A stretch of DNA of 64,000 nucleotides, taken from NCBI GenBank assembly GCA_013368315.1, contig JAACJM010000019.1, positions 496,001 through 560,000 of the forward strand. The letters run 5' to 3'. This DNA is from Tetrapyrgos nigripes. Its lineage: Eukaryota; Basidiomycota; Agaricomycetes; Agaricales; Campanellaceae. The position numbers were made by a program, and so were the translations under genes. This document shows positions 10,153 through 22,300 of the stretch, piece after piece. Each line of letters begins with the position of its first letter. Position 1 is the stretch's first letter. The notes under the pieces are model-generated. The model was not told the origin of the DNA, did not search any database, and worked only from the letters and a program-made list of their open reading frames with translations.

Positions 10153-12014
10153 TTAACCACTGGACTTTTGGGCTCTTTTGGAGGCATGGCTATCATAAAT
10201 AGTCTGAATCGCTTGGAGGACCCGCCGCTCGTCAACGAAAAGATCACATTCTCCAGTGAAAGTGATATGAAGATCCGAATCGTTGTCGAGGTTAGAGTTG
10301 TTGAAATACCGTACGTTGGACTGCAAACCCCAATGAGCTTGAAGAATCTTTAAAGAATAAAGTGCCTTATAATTATCAACTCACCGATCCTAAATGCCGA
10401 CAACGTATATCCAATCTCCTCAACTCTCCAGGTCCAGGTAAAGCTCTCCCCAACTCTGAAAACCTATTCATCTCCTCTTCAGCTAGTTCATGACTGGTTA
10501 ACCTTCGTCTCTTTTCCACACATGCCATATTGGGCTCGTGGTGGATGGTCAGTGAGATTTCTTGGACCTTCCAAGCATCCCAGCTGTCCTTCAGGCGGTT
10601 CCGAACGACAACCATTTGCTGTAAAAGATGAAGCTCGGGATTTTAGCTAGGAAGTGTGCCCACTGGGGCATCATCTGTGTCACCTCGACTCCGACCCTGT
10701 TTATGCTTGTGCTTGTGTCACTGTGGGCGTCTGGCCAAGGCCTGTAGAGAGTAACCCTCTCAAGGAGAGGATGCCTTGATATGAAGTTCTGCAAGTCCAC
10801 CCACTGGCAGCGGCCGCCCCTGCCCGATTCCGACCCCAAGGCTAAGGCTTTCAGACTCAGGGAAGGCAACTCTCGTAAACCAGTGTAAGTGGGCTGCAGC
10901 CAGAGAGAAAGGGAAGGGATATGGTGATGGTGACTCTGATTCCCAAAGGTCAAACCACCGGTAGCATGGGTACGGTGGCCAAAGTCGACCTTGACGGCCT
11001 GCACCCCACGTTGTATGAGAGAAAGAATGAAGTTGTAAGGGGTTGTCTCGTCACAGTCTGTGCCCGCGGCCGGGGCATTCATCATTACTAGTCGGCCAAT
11101 GTCGATCTCGAGAAGGAGTCGGTTGAGACTGGGATAACCCTGGAGTGGGAGTTCAGAATTGGACCGAGCATGTCGGCCCTGCCGAGAGACTAATGCTGTC
11201 AATGCTGAAGAAGGACAAGGACAGAAAACACGAAGATCGTCGGATGGATGATGCTCGATTGCGTGGAACACCTCCAGCCTCTCAGTCTCAGTCTGACTCT
11301 GTTCGGCCCAACGGCCTTGGAGATCTAGATCAGCGAAGGGATATTCAAGAAACTGTAGTTGGGGACATGACTCAGAATGGAGGAGGTGGAGAAGGAGGAG
11401 ACGGAATGATTGATGAAAGTTACAGAATGATTCGAATGAGTTGTCGTGTTCTCCTGGACTTGAGCTTGAGCTCAGGCTCAGACTGCGCGTGTTGAAGTGA
11501 ACGTGCCTGCGGGCCAGGGAGGGGAGGTAAATCCACGTTGAGCACTTGGCAGAAGGCAATCAACGTAGCTGACCGAAATAAATTCATAATGTGCGCATAT
11601 CTGGACAGTGACTTTATCAGTTGAAAAACTTCATCTGATGAGTGAGGAAAGCTTTGCAAGCTACCGAATGCATATGTAATATGTATTTCATCAATCAACC
11701 AATGGTGTCAGTGAGAAGATACTGGCAGAACTAGCTTACCGGAACTCGACTTTCCGAAATAGGACTGGAAGGTATATGTTTCGTAGTCGTTTAGAGACCA
11801 GTGTAAGATAATATGCTGGATGACGTAGATTGATGTCCTCAAATCTAATACCAAATACTGGACTGAAAGCCTGAGGAGGCTTCACTCTTTCCTCGGTATC
11901 CAAGGCAAGCTGGAATTTGAAAAAGTCCGCCGTCCAGGAGATTTCTAGGATTTTTAAAAGCAGCTCATCGGGCAGGTTTTCGAGAAGAGATAGTTCATGT
12001 TCATAATTGGCCAT
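10153..12014 (-). CDS. F-box domain protein
   Basis: Starts M-A-N-Y-E-H-E-L and has an F-box in exon 1 (L-P-D-E-L-L-L-K-I-L then L-V-S-K-R-L-R), the motif that binds Skp1 in SCF ubiquitin ligases. The rest is Leu-rich with no repeat I can name. Introns supported: 11661-11738 (GTAAGC donor); 10619-10683 (65 bp, ctaaa branch, tttacag acceptor), which restores the frame into Q-M-V-V-V-R-N-R; and 10321-10384, leading to a final exon ending A-Q-K-S-S-G then TAA. The frame changes between about 11420 and 11560 and I could not place that junction, so either a small intron is missed or there is an indel. Agaricomycetes have many such solitary F-box genes. Confidence 0.7.
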
Positions 12015-13090
12015 GGAAGTAGGCTGGGATGGCTAAGCATGATGAGTAACGTTGTAAGTAGTTGTCAGATAAAAGTAGATCGTAGACCTACTGCATTGAG
12101 GTCATTTGTAACTTGAAGACCCGAAAGGAGAGTATGGAGATTTCCTGCAAGGTTCAAATTCGACATCTTCAAAGAGATACCGCCGCCTAGTGTTACTGTG
12201 GTAATCTGGGTGCCCTGCTAAGTAGTTTCGGAGGGAAGGAGATCTAGAGGAACGTGGCCTGGGCTGTTGGACAACTTGGACTAGAGATACCCAGGAACAG
12301 TGACGCCTTTTAAAGCCTCGAATTGAATTGTAATTTGACCGTTGATCTGTTTACCGCAAGTAAGAAATGCCTTGACCAAACAGGTGGATGAAGCAGGGTG
12401 AGAGTACGCACAGGTTGCTGCTATACTCGACGAACGCGAGACGTGGACAAGACGTGGACGAAGACTAAGACGAGTCGAATCTGATTCGAATGGCATATTT
12501 CGTTCTTATTGAGGGTGAGAATACGCATTGAAGGCATCATTAGAATCACCGGGAAAAGGGAAAATCACGCAAAGACATACCTGCAAAATCTATCCAAAAT
12601 CCTTCCATACGATCAGTCCCCTTCTACGACCTCAAAGCGCAAAAACGCAACCTATAGAGTGCACTGACTTGAGTACAGTAGTGCTAGCGCAAAGAGACAT
12701 GACTGAAACTGACGTACCGCAGGAACTGGAAAAGCGACTCGAAGCCTGAAAAGGCCTGGGTCACTCCTATGGTGATAACGCGCGCCGAAAAAATCTATTT
12801 AGAACTCCGTGCCTCATGTATCTGACTCGCAGTGTTCAGTGTGACGCTACGAGAGTGCAGATATCTGGTCCATGCACGTCCAATGCATGTCCTCAATTAT
12901 GCTCGCATCATCCCGGAGCCGCGGAGTATGCAAAAGAAGCGCCCACGGAGGCTCGGAACCACCCTTAGTTCACCAACGTTTGCAATGCCAAAGGTGTACT
13001 TGTCATTCTGGTAGTAAAAAATAGATAGTAATAATAGCATGGGAAGGACCCGCAGCCTTTACTGGACACGCAAGATGAATGCCTCACTGC
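12015..13090. other. Intergenic stretch without recognised gene
   Basis: Only short overlapping frames without codon-usage or family signal occur. It should contain the F-box promoter (right of 12014) and the 3' flank of the DUF3455 gene. No repeat or RNA gene seen. Confidence 0.4.
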
Positions 13091-13941
13091 TTACAGAACG
13101 GAGCCACCGGTAAGCCCTTTGGTATGGAAAAGTGTGGTTAACGCTTTATTGTCTGTTTGAAAAGGGAAGCGCAGAGACTCACAATACAAGGCAGTGTATT
13201 TGACCGTGATGGGCGCTGATCCAGGAGTACACTAGACGAACATGGTCAGTCGTTTGTTTCTGGGCTGAGAGAGCGATTACACAGTACCGAAGCTGGAGGT
13301 TGACCACCCCTGGTGTCTGTGCGATAGATTTCGTTGGCGAGCGATCCCTTGACATTAGTCAAAAAAAGCCAGTCAACATCCGACGAGCCTGTCGGTGCGG
13401 TTATCCCAGCTGCTCTGGCAGCAATCACAAAGGCGTCGGAATTGCCTGCAAAGGCAGCAGACGTAAAGTCCCATTTAGGACTGATGCCTGAGCCAGTGAC
13501 AGGGTTGGTGACGAAGTAGTGTTGTCCGAGGATACTTGAAGCTGCGGAAGGAAGGCACTGGATCGCAGTCGAGGCGTCAGCGGAGGCAGGGAGCTGTTCC
13601 CAACATTGAAGAGCAGCGGATGGGAGTTCGGAAAGAGTTTCTGTGCCGTAGAGGCAAGATACATCGAACACTTCGGCCACTGCACCGGCAGTGCTATAGA
13701 ATTATTGTTAAACCTCGCAGAACATCGCAAAGAAAAAAGACATCTTACGTGTAGCTGCCCGCGCTTGTGCAGGTATAGTTCTGTGTTCCGACTCCAAGAG
13801 CCAAGAAGGAAACTTGATGGGTCGGTGGAGTCAAAGCACTGTTTGCAGGAACGTCGACCACAGCCGAAGAAACATCACAGCTGCGGCGGGTAGGAACTGC
13901 AAGAGCCATGGAGGTGAAAAGGAGAGGAATGAGGAGTTGCA
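13091..13941 (-). CDS. Secreted DUF3455 family protein
   Basis: Starts M-Q-L-L-I-P-L-L-F-T-S-M-A-L-A-V-P, a clear signal peptide. The mature protein carries the DUF3455 pattern: V-S-F-L-A-L-G-V-G-T-Q-N-Y-T-C, a block A-V-A-E-V-F-D-V-S-C-L-Y-G-T, W-D-F-T-S, V-D-W-L-F-L-T-N-V-K-G, Y-R-T-D-T-R-G-G-Q-P-P-A-S, and a last part reading P-I-T-V-K-Y-T-A-L-Y-W. Four exons join in frame with GT-AG introns. The last junction makes TGG (Trp) and the stop is TAA at 13091-13093. The family is common in ascomycete and basidiomycete secretomes; its function is not established. A longer ORF start upstream adds residues that would spoil the signal peptide. Confidence 0.85.
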
Positions 13942-15939
13942 TCTTGGTAAAGGAGAGGGGAGGTAAAAGAGACAATTCACGACTGTGGAGAGACCGTGAC
14001 GGAACTCATGCTGAACGGTCTGCTTTAAATATGTGTTGGGTCTGAGACCTGGGGTAAGTGAATTCTCCCATTACCTTTGCTTCCCTGGAATTTGTTATCG
14101 ATCACGGTCATGTAGAATGGTATTGTACCTTGACCTCAGTGCTCACGTCCAGAAGGGGGGGTTCGGAAGTCACTTTCCGTATTGAGGGAAGCCATCGTAA
14201 TGAAGCCATCGAGAGCTGAACGAATGTCAACAAATTGTTCTTGTGAGCAGCCAACATCAAACCCAATTCGAGAGGAATAGAAAAAACCCAAGAGATCGCA
14301 AAGAGAAAGAGTATTGCCGGTGGCCTGGCAGGCGCTCCCTGAGTTTTGAAACAATGTACAGACAGGGTGGCACAGTGTCAGTGTCCAGGTTAGAGGTTTA
14401 GAATTTAAGATGAAACGAAATTATTTTTGCGGTACCTTGAGGCGGATACTGGCAGATATCAAGGGGAGAGGTATCCCTGTACATTGCTCAGTTACACAAA
14501 TTTGACAGGGACTTGTGACCTCTGTGACACAAATTGACACATATCCATCCACCTATGTATTCCAGACACAAGAGAATATTCAGGGCAGTTTATGGACGGG
14601 TGGGCTGTCAGGGCTGCCTGTATGCGTTGGGGTTGAATACCAAAGTATGTACACATGTTGCAAAGAGAAAATGAAAAATATAGGCTTACGCAAGCCTGGC
14701 TGAACAACTCAGGGCCTGTTCGAGCACAAGCGCTTCGCTTACGCCTACGTTACCAATATGTTACGGCGCAATCATGCAAAGCTGCAAGATACTTACCCAT
14801 CCACTATACATACCCAACTATGTACCTGCCACACGAGCGCCGAAATCTATTCTTGATTCCCGCTACCGTTAGGTAGTGGGTTTTTCCAGTACGATCAAAT
14901 TTACAGTCAGCCAAAAAAATTGGCAGAGAAATGTAAAACCGGTCTCAGCGGACCGCGGCTCGTCGTTTCCCGCCGTTAATTCTATTGTTCGCCAGCTGTC
15001 ACTCTGGTGATACTGCTGCCTTTTGTCTTTTGAAGTTTAGGAGTTCCTATTCCCTTCCTGGTCCATGTTTTTGGTCAAATGAGCCCATTGCCATCCCTTA
15101 ATTGGTGTCTACTTAGGTTTCCAGGAGAATGGAGCCCAATGGTATGGGGGTGTGGACTAGGTGTGTGCAGGTCAATTTCTTAAGTTGCTTGGGAGTACCA
15201 GACCTGGCCAGAGGACAAGTCCAGTTGCAGAAAATGACAGAAACTTTTGGATGTGTGACACAGATGAACAAGTCTTAGTCGAGTGGATTGAGCAGACTGG
15301 GAAAATGGTGGAGACTGTTGGATGTGTGATGCAGATGAATGAGTCTGTGTTGCGTATATATTTAAAGTGACATTTGTACTTAGTCGAGTGTACTTGGGGA
15401 TTTTTGCAGTGATGATGTGCAGAGGTCAACCAGATGCGTTGGGGATGTAGACTTGGAGAGCCAGCTGCCCACTGGTGTGTGGGTAGTGGGCTTTGCCGCC
15501 CCGCTGGCCCTTCACCAGTTATCTTATACCACCAAGGGTGCCTGGACTGAGAAATCCTGGACCGGGGGTAGGTAGGTAGGTTCCCCCAGCGGGGGTCTAA
15601 AACTTTTTTGACCCCCTCTACAACATGCTTCAAACCCCTTCCAGAAGCAATTTTGTTCTGAAAACCACACCTCAGCAGACTTATTGAAGGTTTTCCAACT
15701 GTGACCACAATAATTTTAGGCTCTAAGCACAAGCCGGTCAGGATTGACCAAAGGTTCTCACCACTTGGGAAAGTGCACATGACAGAGGTCATGTGAAGAT
15801 ACTATATTAGGCAAGTAAGTATGTGTGAAATTACTATATATGGAAGGTTAGGTAGGTAGGTTCCCTCCACCAGGTCCTTAATTTTTTTCCGACCCCTGGT
15901 ATGTAACTTTTTTTTTTGGAGCCCCTTGTATACCACCAC
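13942..15939. other. Old repeat-rich region, no intact gene
   Basis: No open frame shows family motifs. A block at about 14550-14660 (tgtattccagacac ... gggctgcctgtatgc) resembles one at about 43330-43430, so both belong to the same decayed repeat flanking the helicase remnant. The motif ggtaggtaggttccc occurs at about 15571 and 15849, each followed by a Cs-rich and T-rich stretch. Confidence 0.4.
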
Positions 15940-18250
15940 ATCATCCTCTAATCTGCTACCTCTTATCTGCCCAGTACAGTTCAAGCTCTCAAACTCTCAA
16001 GTTTCATTCTATGCTCAATTTCAGCATGTTGCTTTTCAGTTGACGAATCTTTTCCCATTCTCCTGCTCACAGAGGGGCTCTTCTCAGAATCCCTAAATTC
16101 CTAATGAAGAAGTTACTCTCGTATCAAATGTTATTCTTGTCGTCCATGATGATGCTGGCCCAGGCAGGATGATCAAAGTTGTGCCACTTGTTTTCCTGAG
16201 TACAGCAAGTACAACTCTACTACCATCAGGGTTGCATGCTACAAGTGCACTGGGAGCTGTGGTAGCAAAAGTACCATAGCCATCTAAGTATACAGCAACC
16301 ACTAGCAGAAGATTGTCATGACAGTATTATTTCAGGGTATTTTTGTTCATTTTCTGTTTCTTTTCTTCATCAGTCACTGCCTTTTGATCATTGTTTTGAT
16401 CATCCTTTGCCCTATCTTCTGTTCATCTTTCCTTGATCATCTATGCACAGCTATTATCCCCTGTTTCATCATTTGTTCATCTTTTATGATACATCTCTTA
16501 CAGGGACACTACGCACAGCTTGTTCATCTTTTGTTCATCTTTTGATGATACATTTCTTTCTGTTCTGTGTATATAAGCTTAGAGTAGTAGCTCCCTAGTC
16601 CCCATCTTGACCTCTTCATCTTGGGACTAGGTGAGCATCTCATGTATTTCTTGTTTTCATTCAATATTAACTTTGTCTTGGGACTAGTTTCTCATTGTCT
16701 TCTGTCTTACTGCTGCTCTGTCTATGAATACTGTTTGAGCCAAGTGTGTGCTCTACACCACAAAGATTTCCTTTCACTTGTCATCCATGATCTCTCTTGC
16801 ATGTTAATCTCTACCTTTCCTCCTTCAAAGTTACTTCCTCTTGACGATGGTGATCTTTATACTCTCTACGAGAATATAATTCTAGTAGCCATGGGGTCAC
16901 TTTTTTGTGGTGTCAGTGCTGTACTTTCATTTGCAGCAATGTACCAGTTCCTGTAAGTTTATCATGAACTTTTTGTATGCTTGAAGGATAACTGCTGATC
17001 TCAGTTTCTGAAGAATGAAAGGAATTTGGAACTCCAAACCACGACTCGTTCTCTGTACAGTGGTGGCTCTGATGTTCAGCTTGTCAATAGCATCTCTTGT
17101 CATTAATATTGGATTTATCTTGGTCGAGTACTCGGTGGCGTACAACTTTGGTGTTGTCCCCAGAGTCTTAACAAGGCTGAGGATCACATTGGATTTTACT
17201 CAAAGGTTAAATGTGAGTTGCTGAGGAGATCATTAGATGAGAACTTGCCTCAAACTGATTCATACTTAGTATCCCATTAATGATGGCATTGTGATTTGGA
17301 GAGCCTGGGTCCTGTATCCTCAGAATCATGTCATCAAGGCAGCTCTGGCTTTGTGTGTGGTTGGGTCAATCAGTGAGTGCCAAGCAATGCAATTAGGCTG
17401 TTTCTCTGACATAACTTTTACCATGATGGTGAAGCTGGGACTCTGGCTGATGCTCTGTTTGGAGTAGTCTATATTCGACGTGACCATAATGCTGTTGGAG
17501 GAGAGCTCCATGTGATGATGGCTATTCCTCTTCTTTTGACGAATATGGTTGCAACAACCTTGATAGGATACAAAGCATGGTGCGAGGTCTCAGTCTGACA
17601 CTGTATTTCAAAATTTAACCCATCTGTATGGCCAGAACAGGTACTATCACCATCACATAAGAAAGAATCTCAGCTTGACTCCAGGTCCTCTGACCAAAAT
17701 TCATAAAGTTCTCTTACTTTTGGTTGAGTCGGGACTATTTTACTGCACACTTTGGGTGAGTCACTTTCATTTGAGTGATTATCTGAAGTTTATAAGGTAC
17801 TGGGATGATGACCTTTGGGTCATTTCTTTAGATTGTTTGTCTAGTCACATCAATGCAACCCAGCCTTCAGCAAGTTACATATACAACTTTTGCTACAATG
17901 ATGCCTTCTCTAGCTGCAAGTATCTATCTGCTCAACTTCATCATCAGGCTTTCTGCTGAGGTTTCTGAATGCAGGCCTCTTATCCAGTCATTATTATCCT
18001 CATAGTTGCTTTGGAGAGGTTGGAACATGAAGTGAGATCTGAGAGCAACATGTCTTTGTCTCAATCAATGAGGTTTGCCTCAGTGCCACTGACAACTGTG
18101 ACACAGACTTCTGGTTGAACATCTTGCAGTCTGGAAGTGAACGTTGAGTTTGCTGGCTCTGTTGCAGAGTTGAGTGGGAAATGACTGTAGGATACCAGCA
18201 AGATGATGCTGTAGAATAACACAGTGTTGGGAGGAAGGCTGGTGTGCTTT
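15940..18250 (+). repeat. Left arm of an inverted duplication carrying a seven-transmembrane gene
   Basis: This segment recurs in reverse complement at about 45790-47500. Shared landmarks: cttgttttcctgagtac with the catcatagacgac region at one end, the M-G-S-L-F coding block in the middle, and the stretch ttgcagtctggaagtgaacg to aacacagtg at the other. The left copy has about 300 bp of extra T-rich sequence (16320-16620, repeated ttgttcatctttt) not present in the right copy. End points are approximate. Confidence 0.7.
16800..17960 (+). pseudogene. Decayed seven-transmembrane membrane protein gene, copy A
   Basis: Exon fragments in order: Y-E-N-I-I-L-V-A-M-G-S-L-F-C-G-V (first membrane helix), a block with R-L-V-L-C-T-V-V-A-L-M-F-S-L, then I-V-I-W-R-A-W-V-L-Y-P-Q-N (very typical of the expanded agaricomycete multi-spanning family), and L-T-P-G-P-L-T-K-I-H-K-V-L-L-L-L. 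Several frames contain stops and splice sites are eroded, so I call it a pseudogene. Function of the family is unknown. The right-hand copy lies at about 46150-47140 on the other strand. Confidence 0.6.
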
Positions 18251-18889
18251 GTCTACACAAGATAAATGTATATTATCAAGCAGGGATAGAAATGTGGAAT
18301 TCAATCTGGTGGCAGTAAATCTTGTCCAATGCATCAGGGGCTAAGAGAGATCAATGATTCAAAATTCAGTATAGATTAAGTGGCCTCTGAAAAATGCTTC
18401 ATGCATAGTACATACTATGGGCCATTTATCAGTCTTTCTGAAAGAAATCTGCCCCTGTGGCATGGTCAGATGTGTAGATGTGCTGCTTGGAGGTGGGGAA
18501 TAGAGGTGTGGGAATTTGATGGCAGCCAGTGAGAATGGCAATGTGACCTTTGTTTTGACCTTGAAGTTTGTTGCAAACTTGGTTCTCTGCCCTTTCCCTT
18601 GGACTCCTCCTGCACCTCCCACCTCAGGAAATACCTTATTACACCACAATAGACCACCCAGCATGAAAAGTCAGCTCTTAGCCTCAACTGAGGCTTGCAC
18701 ACTTCAAGTATGTGAGATTGGAGGCCTCATGCCTTCACTTTACTTCTTGACCTGCAACCACAACTTCGTCTACACCATGAAAATGTCAGCTGTAATAACT
18801 TCAATAGGCACCCTTCATGAATGTGCTTGCTATTACTCCTGCTTTTCTTGATGCTGTCTGTCTTTTCACTATAACCAAAGTCATTGATT
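18251..18889. other. Spacer between 7TM copy A and the helicase remnant
   Basis: About 640 bp with only short frames on both strands (for example a minus-strand frame at 18359-18664). No recognised motif. It may include more of the eroded helicase gene. Confidence 0.3.
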
Positions 18890-19262
18890 ATGCCAACATT
18901 TCTCAGCTCACCGCTTTAGATCAACCCCCTGTGCTCAGATAGCCTGCAAGAATGATAGCCAATGTGTTCAAAAAGCGTCTACAGAGGACTCTAGAGGACT
19001 GTAGTCTTGAACTCAAACTTGTGCTGGTGAAAGACACAAAAGGTATGGTGACTTGAAATCTATAGCCATTAGTACTTAGTAGACTAAGGGTCACTATTCA
19101 CATTTTTCATGGCTTGCTGTTTGCTTGTTTTCTACAGGTCTTGTGAATGGCACTATTGGGACCATCAGTGACATTGTCTGGAAGCCTGGTTGTGCCTGGT
19201 CTGATCGTTCCTCATCGTGATCCTGACATACACAGGGCCTACTACCTAGTACTCTCTAGCAA
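18890..19262 (+). pseudogene. PIF1/Helitron-type helicase remnant, left part
   Basis: A fragment reads L-V-L-V-K-D-T-K, then after an intron with a ttctacag acceptor G-L-V-N-G-T-I-G-T-I-S-D-I-V-W-K. This is the conserved late-helicase block of PIF1-like proteins, including those of Helitron transposons (N-G-T-x-G-x-V...I). It continues as L-I-V-I-L-T-Y-T-G-P-T with frame changes. It stops abruptly at the AGCAA target duplication (19258-19262) of a solo LTR and resumes at 42787. No Rep domain or Helitron ends were found, so calling it a Helitron is inference. Confidence 0.6.
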
Positions 19263-19311
19263 TGTTAAGTCCGGGCAGATCCTAGTGCTAGGAAACACTA
19301 TGGACCTGGGT
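19263..19311 (+). repeat. Solo LTR family B, outer copy, piece 1
   Basis: First 49 bp of the outer family-B LTR (tgttaagtccgggcagatcc...). It ends in the TGGGT duplicated by the DNA transposon. Confidence 0.8.
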
Positions 19312-22300
19312 GTGGTGGTGGGCACAACCTGCAACGCGAGGTTGAGGAAGGCGAGGAATTGCTGAGGACGAGGAAAGTGCCACTAAATCTCGGGCTTGGC
19401 ACTTAGTCAGCTGCACACTCGTTGGGTGTCGTATGTGCCCAGGTGTGATATAATGAGTCGGTCGGTACATTAGTATATATTTAGCATAGAAATTAGTATT
19501 TAGTACGCCTAATAATAGATTATTCTTCCATATCTTCCTCCTCTTCATCCCATGAGGGCAATGTCTCATCCATAGGCTCATTAACCTTGAAGAAATGCTT
19601 GAAAGTTGGCCTCCCTAGCTCATTATAACGATGGAGAGCACCCTGCAATACTTCTGCACGCTCTGCCTTCTTCCCACACTTTGTCTTCTTGGGAACGTTG
19701 AGAACTTCCATCAAACGTAAAACGTCAAGTTGTTCATCAAGCATTTGAACTGTCAACCTCTCCGTCACTTCATTCAGTTCTTTCAACAAAACCACCTTCT
19801 TCATGCGATCCTTCCTCTCCCTGTCCCTCTGGTCCCTTGCTGCCTCCTTTGCTCTCGCAATTTCCGCCACCTTTTTGTCAAAAGCCACTTGTTGCTCTCG
19901 TCTCTTGGCCTCCAGCTTACTCGCATCAAGAAGACGTGCTTCCTGCATGATGAAGTTGAAATCTTCGGCCGTAAATTTTGCATCCATGAATGCCTGGGTA
20001 TTGTTTCGTGAATACAAGACCATTGCATTATATTGCAGGATTGTCAAGGTAGGTTTGAACCTCATCATGACGCGATATGATCCTAGAGCACCTTCGTTGA
20101 TATCATTCGTAGCTGGCATCCATGCAGCATTTCTCTCGTCTTCATCTGCCAAGTCGATAAGGCTTCCTGGTGCAAATTCCGCTGTAAATCGAATGTATGT
20201 GGCCAGAGAACCCTTCAAGAACTCGACTAATAGTCCAGTTATGTGTGGCAATTCATTGAGACGTGAGTGAACGGCATTAACAACATCAGGATTTGACCAG
20301 GGTTTGCCATCAAGAGTAGCGTGTATATGAGAGTCGACACCGGAAGTGAGGAGAAGGGAGGGATCATCGATGAGTTTCTGTAAGTGGTCCTTGACTTGCT
20401 GGTGCCATGGTCCAAGAGTTAATGCATTGACGTCCTTGTTCTCCCGAACAACGCGTAGGTAAGGAACTGTGATAGCCTCATGAATGAGGGCGAGAACGGC
20501 AAGTTCCTGGAGTGTCTGCGGACATTTCAACGCATTCACCAAGTTTTTCTCGATGTTTGTCCAACCAGGTTTGTGCTTCTTCATCTTGACAGTCTTGAGA
20601 AAGTCAATCACCTCCTTGTCGTGCAGAAATAGTACCCCCGCCGCTTTACCATGTGTTGCGAAACGGCCGTTACTCGTATCAGGAAATTGTTCAAATTTGT
20701 CGCCCTGTTTCTCTTTGAAATGCGCGATGTACACCTTTCCTTGACCTTTCCGTTCGTCTCAATTACGCAGGACAGCACCCGCAATTGCTGCCGTTTTTGC
20801 GCCACCTCGTGTAGAAGACTCCAGAGCGCTTACTTCAGCCTCGGTAAGTTCTCGGTTTCATTGTGCGTTCGGATTAAGAATGGGCTGGAGTGTTGCTGCA
20901 TTGGCTTTGTTGGCAAGTATGATGGGGCCCTCGAGACCGTTCTTCTCCCAATACAACATCATCTGGGTATTTCCTGCCTTGAAGCTGTTTTGATCCTTGT
21001 GCATACAGCATCCGGCCCACAACAGCTCATCTATTGCCTTCCTTTCCGAATCATCAAGACCATCATACACTTCTTGACCCAACTGCATCATCAAATCCTT
21101 CATGACCTTTGCATCTAATTCTGCTTTCTCTGAGGCCGACAGCTTATTCCAGGTGTCAATCCCTCCCGCCTCATGTATCTTCTTGTTGTTGGTGTCCTGA
21201 AGCACGGTGAATAGGTAGGTTATCTCCATTTCCAATAGCTTCTCTTCCCCTAACTCTTCAATCCCCATCTCATGCTTCCACTCTCTAATCAGCTCTGCAA
21301 CAGCCTTCTTGTTGTTCGCATGATCACCATTCATGCCTTTAATTTTGCGTGCAATGATTTGCAAGGTAAGTGATAGGCCTTCTTGCTGAAAGAGTGGACT
21401 TCGTATGTAATAACTGATGATTGTTGCAAAGTTCTTCAACCAGGCCAATTTGGACTGATCGGCTGTGTGATCAAGAGTCGGTTGAATAGAAAGGACACGG
21501 GTGGTAGGTGTTTGTTTGATTGATATGTCTGTTTGGCCTGACGCATAATCTGGGACTCATAGCGCAGCATGATGAGCCTCGATATTCTGGTGCTTGTGAC
21601 CTGTACTGTCCTGGCTCAATGTTATGGCTACAATGTCATTAGTAAGTCAATCTTTTGGAATAGCTTGAGGAGTCGAGACTTACTTGGAGTTTTAGCCATT
21701 TCGTATCTGAGCTGCACTTGAGCTGCAACCCAACCTTCCAAGATAGCACGTCCTACGGTACGCCTACTCATTGTTCCCTTCAGCTGGATACCAAAAAGAG
21801 CAGCCGTGCTATTGATCAAAGGACCAATCTTGCTTCGAGAACAACCAAATTTCGCCAGTTGATGTGCGAGAGCCCATATTTGGGGAGTGTATGTCCTTTT
21901 TTCCTTCAATTTGGCAAGGTGCGGCATTGCCTTCTTCGCATTTTCAAGCTGCTGTGGGATTCGAGCACATCGGGCATTGAGGGTACGTATAAGTTTTGAC
22001 TTTTCCGAGTTTTGGTTCTTCAGAGTCTTGACATGTGCCAGCAAATGTTCTAGCTCTCGGGCGTGGTCTGCACAGCCGGAAACAACTTGAAACTCGAGTT
22101 TTGAGCCCTTGGACACTGCCAATGACAGTTCCGAGGAGAGTGTTTTGACCTGGATCATCATATGTGAGTTTTTCGCTGCCATCCGTGCCATTTTCTTCCT
22201 GTCATTCCTCCTCTTTCTCTCTGACTCCTTTAACCTCTTTATTGTCTCCTCCAGATGCTTCTGAATCCTCGCTTTACCATCCCTCAACTCAGCATTATCC

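Noticed and set aside
10620..10700. Apparent frameshift at the end of the F-box gene
   Set aside because: A 65 bp intron with GT-AG ends, a ctaaa branch site and a pyrimidine tract (10619-10683) restores the frame exactly.
14709..14760. hAT-like start cagggcctgttcg
   Set aside because: No matching inverse end or 8 bp duplication was found nearby.
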